A DNA stretch of 64,000 bases from Syntrophomonas palmitatica JCM 14374 (GTDB taxonomy: Bacteria; Bacillota; Syntrophomonadia; Syntrophomonadales; Syntrophomonadaceae). The notes below the pieces were generated by a model. It ran no database searches and had not been told where the DNA came from. It was given only the letters and a program-made list of their open reading frames with translations. Positions 1 through 8,430 of the stretch are shown in pieces. The DNA lies in NCBI RefSeq assembly GCF_001311885.1, contig NZ_BBCE01000006.1, positions 1-64,000 on the forward strand, given 5' to 3'. Each line of letters starts with the position of its first letter. Within the stretch, counting starts at the first letter, position 1. The position numbers were made by a program, and so were the translations under genes.

Positions 1-231
1 CACAATTTCTTTTCCATCAATTTGCCATCCTATTAGTTTATTTCCATGATATCGCAGTTCTACTAATCCATATAGCTGTTTGGGTTCCTTAATTAGACCA
101 TGATTATACAGAATATCTTGGAGTTCTTTTAAAATATATGCCAGCATTTTTTTAAATACGTATTCGACATAAACTACCTCTGATAAACTGGATATTTTAC
201 CTATATCCAGATATTCGATAAATGTTATCAA
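1..231 (-). CDS. Partial hypothetical protein, cut by the left edge
   Basis: An open frame on the minus strand runs from a TTG near 231 off the left end, about 77 codons with no stop. The visible peptide includes ITFIEYLDIGKISSL near its start and is rich in Leu, Tyr, Glu and Lys. The start is uncertain: a GGAGG stretch lies only three bases before the TTG, and an in-frame stop lies further upstream. The DNA is more AT-rich than the neighbouring parA. I recognise no family. It is divergent from parA, with a gap of about 150 bases. Confidence 0.45.
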   Translation of the reverse strand, partial: MITFIEYLDIGKISSLSEVVYVEYVFKKMLAYILKELQDILYNHGLIKEPKQLYGLVELRYHGNKLIGWQIDGKEIV

Positions 232-384
232 AATCCTCCAATGATAGGAATAAACCTCGGCTTAAAGATTTCTTATTGCAGGTCTCGGTTTTCTCAACAT
301 TAAACATCTATACAACTGAAAGACTGTTTATAGTAATATAATTCTAAACACGACATTGTAATTTGTTAACCAGGAGTTCTGCTT

Positions 385-1248
385 ATGGCCGTAACTATCA
401 GCCTTATTAACATGAAAGGCGGGGTGGGAAAAACCACCCTGGTTATTGCCCTGGCTGAATTTATGGCAATTGAACACGGTTTAAAGGTACTGGTGATAGA
501 CCTCGATCCTCAGTCTAATGCCACCGCCTGCCTGATGGACCTCAAAGAATGGAAGCGCCGCAATATGCGGGGACAGACCATTATGCGCCTGTTCCTCGAC
601 CCGTTTAAGCAGTGGCCGGTTTTCTCTCCCCGGGAAGCCCTGGTTAGAAACGCGTCCAATATCGGCGGCGGGGTGGATGGGTTGGATCTCATGCCCTCAG
701 GGCAGGAGCTTATGGACCTGCAGGATTCTTTATTAACCGCATTCCCTGATGATTGTGAAGGCGATACCTCACTGTATCTTTTGCGCGATGCTATGCATGA
801 TATTCTGCCTGATTATGATATCGTGCTGGTGGACTGCCCGCCGAGCCTGGGCATTATTACCCAGAACGGTCTGGCCGTCAGTGACTGCTGCCTGATCCCG
901 GTAATCCCTGAAACCATGTCTATTAACGGCATTCCCCAGATTATAACCCGGGTTAACCGTTTCAAACGTTTGACCGGTTCTCTTGTTCAGCCTTTGGGAG
1001 TGGTTGCCACCCGCTACCGGGAGCAAAACAGCGAACATTCAGTAAATCTTATGGAGATGCGGGCAGGGGCTAAAGTCAAAGGTTATGGGCATGTTTTTGA
1101 GACTGTAATTCATGAATCAAGCGGGGCGGCCAATGCAGTAGAGTACCGGCGTAAGCCCGTCAGTCTGCGAGATAAATACCCCTCCCCCCGGCCATTTAAT
1201 GAATATCGTCAATTGACCACGGAGGTGCTGCATTGTGTCGGAAAATAA
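385..1248 (+). CDS. ParA/Soj-family ATPase
   Basis: This 287-aa protein carries the deviant Walker A motif KGGVGKTT (residues 11-18), the A' box VLVIDLDPQSNAT and the Walker B region IVLVDCPPSLG, so it is a ParA/MinD-type P-loop ATPase that should dimerise on ATP and bind DNA. It is longer than chromosomal Soj (about 250 aa) and no parB follows. Its stop overlaps the GTG start of the next gene by 14 bases, so the two are probably translated together. A role in DNA or cargo positioning is inferred from the family; this is probably not the main chromosomal ParA. Confidence 0.9.
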   Translation: MAVTISLINMKGGVGKTTLVIALAEFMAIEHGLKVLVIDLDPQSNATACLMDLKEWKRRNMRGQTIMRLFLDPFKQWPVFSPREALVRNASNIGGGVDGLDLMPSGQELMDLQDSLLTAFPDDCEGDTSLYLLRDAMHDILPDYDIVLVDCPPSLGIITQNGLAVSDCCLIPVIPETMSINGIPQIITRVNRFKRLTGSLVQPLGVVATRYREQNSEHSVNLMEMRAGAKVKGYGHVFETVIHESSGAANAVEYRRKPVSLRDKYPSPRPFNEYRQLTTEVLHCVGK

Positions 1249-1662
1249 GTTTGCCCCGCTAATGGCGGACTTTTTACGGCAAATTGCCCTGGAAGTTGAA
1301 AACAATAAAGCCCTGGCCAGCGTTTGGCTGAGCCCTTTCAGGCTGTACTTAAGGAAGCTCTGGAGGCAAACAAGGCCGGCGGTAAAAGCACCGGCAAAAC
1401 GAAAGCAAAGCAGTACCCGGTTCCGGAAGGATTTGAACCATACCAGATTTACTATGATGAAGGCAGCCCTGGCCTGTACAACAAACTGCAAACCCTGACG
1501 GCGGATGAACTTAAAGGGGTTTTGGCCCAATATACTGCCATTCCGCGCGCGCAATACAACCGTAAGCAGAAAAGTGAAGACCTGGCGCAGATGGTGGTGC
1601 AGGGGATAAAAGATGTGGCTTCGCGAGGGCAGGCCTTCGGCGACTACAAGCTTGATGATTAG
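1235..1662 (+). CDS. Hypothetical ParA-partner protein (single-base frameshift)
   Basis: The gene starts at the GTG at 1235 inside the parA 3' end. The frame breaks in a T run at 1323-1325; one extra T restores a continuous protein of about 142 aa from MSENKFAPLMADFL to FGDYKLDD. The N-terminal third is helical, the middle is a Lys/Gly/Thr-rich linker (KAGGKSTGKTKAK), and the C-terminal part (LKGVLAQYTAIPRAQYN and on) resembles the short helix-turn-helix of SAP or Rho-N-like DNA-binding domains, which is an inference by eye. Tight coupling to parA suggests an adaptor or DNA-binding partner replacing ParB. Function is otherwise unknown. Confidence 0.7.
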
Positions 1663-1710
1663 ATAACCATGCCTGATTATTTATGTTATTGAATAGGGGA
1701 TTAAGCAAAA

Positions 1711-2235
1711 TTGGATATGGTTAATAGTGAATTAAAGAAATGCCTGGAGGAATTGGACCAGATCCATGAACAAATTAAACAGCTGCATGAACTGATAATA
1801 TTATTAAACTCTTGTGAACGCATGGAAGAGAGTTACCTTATAGTCAGCAGCCAGATGCAGTTCATATTTCCGGATACTGCCGGGGCAGTCTACCTTTTTA
1901 ATCCTGAAGGCGGCTGGCTGGAACTTAAAGCGCTGTGGAACATTTGGCATGCACCGGCAGAAAAACTGTCTGCCGGTGAGTGCCAGGCGGTTCGATTAAG
2001 TTTTTCCAGCCTGGCCCCGCAAATCTGTCCTGTTTGCAAACAGCCGGGTTTGGAATCGGAATACGATTGCCTGTGTATCCCCATGCTGGCCCAGGGCGAA
2101 TTACTAGGACTGGTAAAATTAATGGCTCCCCGGGATTGGTTTGACGAAAACCGCCTGCAGTTGGCGCGGACGGTAGTAGATGCCACGGTTCTGGCTTTGT
2201 CAAACTTAAGAATGCGAAAGCTTTTGGATTTATGA
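1711..2235 (+). CDS. GAF-domain protein, truncated sensor of a former diguanylate cyclase
   Basis: This 174-aa protein opens with a coiled-coil-like stretch (residues 1-40, many Glu/Gln/Leu) followed by a single GAF domain, with the typical ending LARTVVDATVLALSNLRMR. A GAF plus this helix normally leads into a GGDEF output domain. Here the frame stops at 2235, and the next 135 bases encode only the C-terminal tail of a GGDEF domain. The catalytic centre is missing, so any product would be a sensor without its output. A Cys-containing segment (CPVCKQPG, then CLC) sits mid-domain. It follows the parA pair by about 50 bases on the same strand. Confidence 0.75.
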   Translation: MDMVNSELKKCLEELDQIHEQIKQLHELIILLNSCERMEESYLIVSSQMQFIFPDTAGAVYLFNPEGGWLELKALWNIWHAPAEKLSAGECQAVRLSFSSLAPQICPVCKQPGLESEYDCLCIPMLAQGELLGLVKLMAPRDWFDENRLQLARTVVDATVLALSNLRMRKLLDL

Positions 2236-2236
2236 A

Positions 2237-2371
2237 ATGGGAGATGAAATCGTTACTATCTCATTGGGGACAGCGATTTTCCCGCAGCATGGCCAGACAG
2301 TGGAGGAACTGCTGCAATACTATGTAAAAATTTGCAATCCAGAATCTGAAAAGCAGGCATTAGGAAACTAA
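2237..2371 (+). pseudogene. Remnant of a GGDEF domain C-terminus
   Basis: The 44-codon frame starting at 2237 reads GDEIVTISLGTAIFPQHGQ and continues TVEELLQY. This matches the end of a GGDEF domain (the V-T-x-S-x-G-x-A-x-FP-x-HG pattern with the following helix). The GG(D/E)EF loop, metal site and first two thirds of the domain are absent, and the terminal helix degenerates. The best explanation is an internal deletion in a GAF-GGDEF gene whose sensor part is just upstream. It overlaps the 3' end of the convergent feoB-like gene by 12 bases. Confidence 0.6.
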
Positions 2372-3620
2372 GAGAAGAATTAGACGGCCTGTTTGGTATA
2401 CCGTGGTTCCCAGGATAAACGCCAGCAGGAGTGAAAAAACCACGGAAAAAACTGCGAATGAAATACTTCTGCTTTCCTGGCGTATGGTAGCGACTGTAGC
2501 CAGGCAGGGGGTGTAGAACATATAAATCACCAGGAAGGCCAGACCCACCAGAGGACTGATGTGGCTGACCAGAATGCTGGACAGGTTGCCCAATCCTTCT
2601 GAGGCGTGATAGAGAACTCCCAGGTGGATAGGGTGGTTTCTTTGGCGAAAAAGCCCAGGAACAAGGCTACGATTAGCTGCCAGTGCAGCCCGGCCATTAC
2701 CCCCAGCGGTTCAAAAAATTTGCCCAGCATGCAACGTAGGATTTTTCAAACCCCGCTCCCTGGGGGAAAGTGGATAAAAACCATACCAGAACCGCGCTGA
2801 TGATAACTACATTCTTAATTTTATTTAAAAAGTCCATGGTTCTTATTAAGGCTGACTTCACCACATGACTGGCTTTGGGCCGGTGCAGAGGCGGGAGAGT
2901 AAGTTTTATGGCTGTTGCTTCAGGCTGAGGAAAACGCGATTTGATGGCAAAAGCCACTGCCGCACTCACGGCCCAGCTCAGAGCTATCAGGCTGGTCATT
3001 ACCAGTGTGGCGGTCAGGGGAGTAAAGAAAGCGGCAGCGATATAGAGGATTACGCCCAAACGTGCTGAACAAGGGGTAAACGTACTGACCAGCATGAGAA
3101 TCAAACGGTCAATGCGCTGGGGAATATCACGTGTGGCCGCCACGGCGGGCACATTGCAGCTATAGCCTATAAACAGGCAGGCAAAACCGCTGCTGTCCAT
3201 ATTAAGGCGCGACATGGGGCTGTGCATAATGTAAGCCATGCGCTGGGCATAACCGGTATCATTGATTGCGGAATAAAAGACATAGAAAATAAGCATTTGC
3301 GGGAAGAAGGCCAATGCTGAACCGATGCCGCGAAAAATGCCGTTTGATATCAGGCTGGTAAAGAGAAGCGGAAAACGGTTGGCCCCAGCCCAGCTTTCAA
3401 AAACCGCAACCAGGCGGTCCAGACCCAGTCCCAGCAGGTTGGAAATGGGTTTTCCCAGGATAAAACTGGCGGCAAAAAGCGCGGTAAAACACAAGAGCAT
3501 AATGGGAAACCCCGTAGCAGGCCGCAGCAGGTAATCATCCAGCGTTTTAACCTGTGTTGGCCTGGTATCAAGATCATATTTTCTATCGGATTCAATTATA
3601 TTCTTAAAGTTTTTAATCAT
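2360..3620 (-). CDS. feoB: FeoB-type ferrous iron transporter, membrane channel part only (two frameshifts)
   Basis: After correction this is a protein of about 420 aa corresponding to the membrane half of FeoB, with two Gate (nucleoside-recognition-like) regions. Diagnostic segments are GIGSALAFFPQMLIFYVFYS, the conserved YSCNVPAVAATRDI and FTPCSARLGVILYIAAAFF. The N-terminal GTPase domain (G1-G5 motifs) is absent, and the start at 3620 sits directly behind a Fur-box-like palindrome, so this is a split, channel-only FeoB. Two missing bases, at about 2730 and 2623-2624, break the frame; restoring each gives the normal FFAKETTLSTLGVLYHASEG-type continuation. No feoA or separate G-domain gene is adjacent. 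Confidence 0.85.
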
Positions 3621-3639
3621 CAGACACCCCGGTTAATAT

Positions 3640-3658
3640 GATAATGATAACTATTATC
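3640..3658. promoter_or_regulatory. Fur box upstream of feoB
   Basis: The 19-mer gataatgataactattatc matches the classical Fur consensus GATAATGATAATCATTATC at 17 of 19 positions and is nearly palindromic. It lies 20 bases upstream of the feoB-like start, where a promoter would be. This predicts iron-dependent repression of the transporter. DtxR- or PerR-type regulators bind different or overlapping motifs, so the regulator's identity is inferred. Confidence 0.8.
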
Positions 3659-3856
3659 ATTATATTTAATGTTATATCTTGTTGTTATATTGGTCAACGA
3701 CTTTTAAAATAATGCTCATAGAAGCAAGGACCTGGACAGAATATAAACCGCAGGGAGTAATTATGCTTTAAGCGGAGAAAGTAATTTTATTTTTTTATAA
3801 GGTGATTTGCTTTAAAGGCGGGCATAATCAACGCCTGAAAATCTGGAGGTGCGTCT

Positions 3857-4204
3857 ATGTTTGTCGGTCATGCAAAAGATATTGCACAGATTAAGGTTCA
3901 AACAGCGGGAGCCAGTGGCGTTATTAAACAGAGTTTGGTAGGTCCTGAGCAGGGCTGGGAAGGTTGGGTTATGCGGCTCTTTACACTGGGGCCAAACGGT
4001 TATTCCCCGCGCCATGCCCATGCCTGGCCGCACATTAATTATATTGTCAGCGGGCAGGGAACGCTGTTCCTGGAAGGGCAGGAATATCCGTTTGAAAAAG
4101 GTTCCATCGCTTATATTCCCGCTAACGCTATACATCAGTTTTTAAACCGCGGCGAGGAGGATTTTGTTTTTATCTGTATAGTGCCAAAAGAGGGGGATAA
4201 ATAA
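3857..4204 (+). CDS. Small cupin-domain protein
   Basis: This 115-aa single-domain cupin follows a good ribosome site (CTGGAGGTG) before ATG 3857. Cupin motif 1 appears as PRHAHAWPHINYIVSGQG with metal-type histidines, and motif 2 as KGSIAYIPANAIHQFLNRG. Proteins of this type bind a metal and act as small isomerases, dioxygenases or ligand sensors; the substrate cannot be told from sequence. It lies between the divergent feoB gene and the convergent nitroreductase and seems to stand alone. Confidence 0.85.
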   Translation: MFVGHAKDIAQIKVQTAGASGVIKQSLVGPEQGWEGWVMRLFTLGPNGYSPRHAHAWPHINYIVSGQGTLFLEGQEYPFEKGSIAYIPANAIHQFLNRGEEDFVFICIVPKEGDK

Positions 4205-4277
4205 AGGCCCATGCAATATCGGCCTCAGAACTATACAAACCCAACGGCTGTGAATGATATAAAGATTAAAGATGAAT

Positions 4278-4796
4278 TTACCAGCGGTCTTTGTGCACAA
4301 TCTCATCCAGGGGGCGCTTTGGAGGTACGGGTGGTTGTTCTGCGGCTTTCCCCAGAGGTATCATGGATACTACCTTTATGTTTTCCGGCAGGTTGAGGGC
4401 TTTTTTTACGGCCGAATCGCTGAATCCTCCCATATAACAGGCACCATAGCCCAGGGCGTGGGCGGCCAGAAGCATGTTTTCCGTGGCATTGGCTCCATCC
4501 AGGAAACAATAGTAGTTCATGCCCCGCTCCCCGTACTTGGATGAACGCTCCGGCTCTACGCAAACCACGATCACCACCTGGGCAGTGCTGAGAAGTTCTT
4601 GGCCGAAAGCGGCTTGCTGCAGCCTGGCACGCACTTCGGGATCATTAACCACTACAAAATGGCAGGGCTGCAGGTTGCCGGCCGTCGGGGCCATACGGCC
4701 TGCCTCCAGGATTATGTTTAAATCGTCCTCTTTAACGGTCTCATTGGTAAAGGCTCTTATACTGCGCCGGGTCATTATAGCCTGAATACAATCCAT
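4278..4796 (-). CDS. Nitroreductase-family FMN oxidoreductase
   Basis: This 172-aa protein starts at ATG 4796 after a GAGGAGG site. The family's N-terminal signature MTRRSIRAFTNETV supplies the FMN-phosphate-binding arginines, followed by EAGRMAPTAGNLQPCHFVVV and the C-terminal LGYGACYMGG plus IPLGKAAEQPPVPPKRPLDE. Family members are homodimeric NAD(P)H-dependent flavoenzymes reducing nitro compounds, quinones or flavins. The substrate is unknown. It points away from the parS site that begins 29 bases upstream of its start codon. Confidence 0.9.
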   Translation of the reverse strand: MDCIQAIMTRRSIRAFTNETVKEDDLNIILEAGRMAPTAGNLQPCHFVVVNDPEVRARLQQAAFGQELLSTAQVVIVVCVEPERSSKYGERGMNYYCFLDGANATENMLLAAHALGYGACYMGGFSDSAVKKALNLPENIKVVSMIPLGKAAEQPPVPPKRPLDEIVHKDRW

Positions 4797-4824
4797 CTAT
4801 ATTTCCTCCTCATTTTTAATGCAA

Positions 4825-4840
4825 TGTTTCACGTGAAACA
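4825..4840. other. parS centromere-like site (ParB binding)
   Basis: TGTTTCACGTGAAACA is a perfect 16-bp palindrome identical to the consensus chromosomal parS sequence bound by ParB/Spo0J in Firmicutes and most other bacteria. It is intergenic, upstream of the nitroreductase. Chromosomal parS sites cluster around oriC, so this one suggests the window lies in the origin-proximal part of the chromosome. I saw no second copy in the window. Confidence 0.9.
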
Positions 4841-4931
4841 TATTATTTCAATACATGCTTCATAAATAGCATTTGCGGCATATGTTGTCAATTATAATGG
4901 CACTCAAAATCATCTATGTATGAGTATTATA

Positions 4932-4975
4932 AAACGTACAAAGTAAGTGCATCATTGTATGCTCTTTGTACGTTT
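4932..4975. repeat. Perfect 12-bp inverted repeat (hairpin) upstream of the permease
   Basis: AAACGTACAAAG at 4932-4943 and CTTTGTACGTTT at 4964-4975 are exact inverted copies around a 20-base loop. There is no T run right after the second arm, so it is not a typical intrinsic terminator. It lies about 80 bases before the permease start and could be an operator or a leader hairpin. Confidence 0.6.
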
Positions 4976-5054
4976 GTTAGTATATTATTTATCAAAAAAA
5001 TCTAAGAGGAGTAAGCGGGGCGTTAATTTATCGGAGAGCGCCTGCTGCGATGAA

Positions 5055-5938
5055 ATGAAGTGGAAAGCGATAGGAGCGTTAGCTCTTACAACGATATTAT
5101 TCAGCACCTTTGAAGTCGTGTCCCGGCTGATTGCCTTTGATATTGAACCGCTGCAAGTGAACTTTCTGCGTTTTATAATCGGGGGTCTGGCTTTGCTGCC
5201 TTTGGCTATTATGGATATGCGCAAGCAGTCTATCCGCCTGGACGGAGACGATTTTAAAAACCTGCTGTGGCTGGGGCTTCTTAATGTTACCTTCTGCTTG
5301 TCTATCTTTCAAATCAGTATAAAATACATTCCGGCTTCGGCGGCTGCGGTAATCTTCTGCACCAACCGGTTTTTGTTCATATATTTGAATCCTGGCGGGG
5401 AGGGCATAATTTCAGCCGTCTGCAGGTATCGGGTCTGACCAGCGGCATTATCGGTCTGTTCATGGTGATGGGCAATGAAATAATACTCGGCAGCGGTTCC
5501 TGGAAAGGAGCGGGAATGGCAGTCTTAGCCTCCATAAGCTATGGCCTGTATATTGTTCAGGCCCGGGACGCCACTCAAAAAATGGGCAGCCTGACCGTCA
5601 ACAGCCTGTCGTTTATTTTGGGAGCTATAGCTATAATACCATTGTTATTAGCCTTACATATTCCGTTGTTTAAAGCGGAACAGCAGCTCTGGCCCTGGAT
5701 AATATACCTGTCTCTGGCCGTAACCAGCCTGGCCTATTACCTGTTTCTTTACGGGCTGCAGCATTTACTCCCCGGGGCGGGTTCCCTGCTGTTTTTTATA
5801 AAGCCGGTCCTGGCTGCTGCTCTGGCAGCCTTTGCTCTGCATGAAAACCTTACTTTGTTGTTCATTATGGGAACTATAGTAATTATTGCGGGACTCTTAA
5901 TCTATTCCTGGGGCAACACGGACATTCAAACCGATTAG
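5055..5938 (+). CDS. EamA/DMT-family permease (single-base frameshift)
   Basis: One missing C in the run at 5366-5367 splits this gene; restoring it gives a protein of about 294 aa, the usual EamA length. Both EamA repeats are visible. The first begins at MKWKAIGALALTTILFSTFE, and the second runs from GAGMAVLASISYGLYIVQAR to the terminal helix LFIMGTIVIIAGLLIYSWG, giving about ten membrane helices. The start at 5055 is preferred because it immediately precedes helix 1; the frame upstream reads through a hairpin region. These are metabolite or drug exporters. The substrate is unknown. Confidence 0.85.
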
Positions 5939-6032
5939 CAACAGAGTTCGTAATAAAATGTAAAGCATAATTTGCATATTATATAATAATAATGTAAACT
6001 ATACATATAAAAAATTTATTTGGGGATATATA

Positions 6033-7496
6033 ATGACATTTCTCAGTCAAGAACAGTTAATCAAAGTATTGCTGGCTTTTAATCCCTGGTGGACATCTGC
6101 CTATGTTCCCAGGGAATTGAATAAGCCAGTTAGAAGGGTAGCTTTTGATGAAATAAAGAATGCCTTGCTGCATCCTACTATTAGAAGAGCGGTATTTCTA
6201 TCGGGTGCGCGACGAGTAGGCAAAACTACGTTGGTATATCAACTGATTGCTGATCTTCTTCAACATCGGGCAAACAAAAACCAAATTCTATATATCTCTT
6301 TTGACCATCCTATTCTTAAATTTTTTGATATGGGAGAAATATTAAGTGCATTTCTAAACAATATAGCTTCGCAAGTTAATAACGAATTGTACTTGTTTTT
6401 TGACGAGATTCATTACGCGGATAATTGGGATACCTGGCTCAAGATAATCTACGACCAGAATCCATCTTATCGTATAATGGTAACCGGTTCGGCCAGCCCT
6501 CTTTTAGAAAACAGGGCCAGCGAAAGCGGGGTGGGTCGTTGGATAACTCTGAAGATTCCTACGCTTTCCTTTTTTGAGTATCTGGAATTGATCCAAGCCC
6601 GAGATTTGCCAATATTACAACAGAATATTCAACCGGCCTGGCTGCATAATCTGACGCGTAAAGAACTGGCGGACATAATGATAAGGCTTTCGCCATTGCA
6701 GTCGTATTTTTCACGCTACTTACTAATAGGTGGGTTCCCGGAACTTGTATTATCAGATGATACGGTCTATGCTCAGCGCGTTTTACGGGAAGATGTAGCC
6801 GATAAAGTCCTGAAACGTGACCTTACGGCCCTATTTGGGACCAGGAATGTGATCGATCTAGAAAAAATATTTTTATTTCTCTGCCTGTACAGCGGCAATA
6901 TTATTTCTCAGGATACCATTGCCAGTGAAGTAGGGGTTTCCCGGCAAACTGTGAGCAACTATCTTTCAATAATGGAACAGGCCAACCTCATCTATATCAG
7001 TAATCCCCTGGAGATTGCAGGTAAAAAGATACTGAAATCACGTCCCAAAATTTACATAGCTGATGTCGCGCTCAGGAATGCGGTTTTATTATTGGATGAA
7101 AGTGTTTTTTCTGATCCTGTGGAAATGGGGATGATGATTGAAACCGCGGTTTACAAACATGTTACATCATTATATTATGCCAGTCGTCCAAGGATCGGAT
7201 ATTACCGGGGAAGGAAAAATAAGGAAGCAGATATCGTAGTCGCTCTTCCCGGTGGTCGTATCGTAATTGAAGTTAAATACCGCGAAGATACGACGCTGGG
7301 CAGAGATGAGGCGATAATTGAACTGGCAAATCTTGATGATACCCTGGGCGCTGTACTGGTAACTAAAAATATAGATGATTTCGGACCGGCTGATTACAAT
7401 ACGCGCATTCCCATTGTAAAAATGCCGGCCTTTGCATTTCTATATCTATTAGGTTATGCTGAAAGGCAATCCCAAAACGGAAGCCTGCGAAAATAA
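6033..7496 (+). CDS. AAA ATPase with C-terminal DUF4143
   Basis: This 487-aa protein has the Walker A motif SGARRVGKTTL (about residues 57-67), a Walker B LYLFFDEIHYADNWD and the sensor segment RIMVTGSASPLL. A winged-helix stretch follows (SEVGVSRQTVSNYLSIMEQ), then a C-terminal DUF4143 domain with the restriction-nuclease-like motif KEADIVVALPGGRIVIEVKYRE. This is the standing architecture of the ATPase/DUF4143 group, common in anaerobes and archaea, whose role is unclear (possibly mobile or defence-related). The upstream DNA is very AT-rich, hinting at separate ancestry. Confidence 0.85.
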   Translation: MTFLSQEQLIKVLLAFNPWWTSAYVPRELNKPVRRVAFDEIKNALLHPTIRRAVFLSGARRVGKTTLVYQLIADLLQHRANKNQILYISFDHPILKFFDMGEILSAFLNNIASQVNNELYLFFDEIHYADNWDTWLKIIYDQNPSYRIMVTGSASPLLENRASESGVGRWITLKIPTLSFFEYLELIQARDLPILQQNIQPAWLHNLTRKELADIMIRLSPLQSYFSRYLLIGGFPELVLSDDTVYAQRVLREDVADKVLKRDLTALFGTRNVIDLEKIFLFLCLYSGNIISQDTIASEVGVSRQTVSNYLSIMEQANLIYISNPLEIAGKKILKSRPKIYIADVALRNAVLLLDESVFSDPVEMGMMIETAVYKHVTSLYYASRPRIGYYRGRKNKEADIVVALPGGRIVIEVKYREDTTLGRDEAIIELANLDDTLGAVLVTKNIDDFGPADYNTRIPIVKMPAFAFLYLLGYAERQSQNGSLRK

Positions 7497-7549
7497 ACCT
7501 ATCTCCAGTAAAACGCTGGAATATATCTTCCGAATGAGGAGTGAAACGG

Positions 7550-8389
7550 GTGGAATTTTTAATGCAGCGTATATGGCACAGTTCGGTAGTACGAGAGGAT
7601 GAACACTACCTGATAGCCAAAACCAGCTACCTGGATTCCCTTATGGAACGCATGGCGGCAATGCGGGTTAATTCAGCTGACCTTGTGATAGAAAGGGCTT
7701 GGCTTGAACGTCTGGGGCGTCCTGGCGATATGGCCGAAAGCCGGGAATACGTAGAGGAGCTCAAGGGCGTGGAGGCTTATCTGGGCAGCAGCTCCGGATT
7801 AAGAACGGGTCTGCAGGGTATAAATAACGAAGCAGAGCGTTCCTTGTTTAATGATACGGTAATTGCCATAGTGCAGGCCGAGACTTTTCTTTTCCGGGAA
7901 AGGGGCTACAGTGACGCTGCGGCGTACAGCCGGGCTTGGGAGGAGTTTTATGCCGGTTCCTGCCGTTATTACAGCAATTTGGACCGGGTCAAAACCACCT
8001 GGGGAGCTTACATCGGAAATAGCGGGCGGGAAATAAACCTGTTTGACCGGGGCAAGAGCCAGCAGCTATACCGCGATGATGATGATAATTATATAATCAA
8101 CGGCAGTTTAATTGATTCTTTTCATCAAGTAAATACCCGTCTGGAACTGAATAAGGATATGGTAGTTATTGCTGCTCACGGCCATTTATTAAGGGTTCCT
8201 GATGCAGTTTGCCGCGAGTCCGCCTTGCAGATGCAAAATCTAAAAGGCCGATTCATCAAAGGAATTGCCAAGAAAGAATTGGCCGGGCTGCTAGGCGCCG
8301 GACAAGGATGTGTGCACCTGATCGACCTTGTTTATGACAGCGTAAAAACCCTGGAACTATACTTACACCAGGAGAAAATCCTGGATTGA
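7550..8389 (+). CDS. DUF2889-like protein
   Basis: This protein of about 279 aa has an AGGAG site (7537-7541) exactly eight bases before the GTG at 7550. The C-terminal 60 residues (CRESALQMQNLKGRFIKGI, then AGQGCVHLIDLVYDSVKTLEL) fit the DUF2889 signature: an early Cys, L-x-G, then G-x-GC-x-HL. The N-terminal half (RIWHSSVVREDEHYLIAKTS) also recalls the start of DUF2889 proteins, but a Tyr/Arg-rich helical insert of about 100 residues separates the two. Function is unknown. It follows the DUF4143 gene by 53 bases on the same strand. Confidence 0.6.
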   Translation: MEFLMQRIWHSSVVREDEHYLIAKTSYLDSLMERMAAMRVNSADLVIERAWLERLGRPGDMAESREYVEELKGVEAYLGSSSGLRTGLQGINNEAERSLFNDTVIAIVQAETFLFRERGYSDAAAYSRAWEEFYAGSCRYYSNLDRVKTTWGAYIGNSGREINLFDRGKSQQLYRDDDDNYIINGSLIDSFHQVNTRLELNKDMVVIAAHGHLLRVPDAVCRESALQMQNLKGRFIKGIAKKELAGLLGAGQGCVHLIDLVYDSVKTLELYLHQEKILD

Positions 8390-8430
8390 GGAAAATATAA
8401 CGTAAAATTTATTACAGGGGGTTGAAGAGA

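Noticed and set aside
3120-3135. A second parS-like site (tcacgtg core near 3128)
   Set aside because: Only the central CACGTG is present; the flanking arms do not match and it lies inside feoB.
4947-5054. Longer N-terminus for the permease starting at 4947
   Set aside because: That extension crosses the inverted repeat and lacks membrane or family similarity; the helix start and family length favour 5055.
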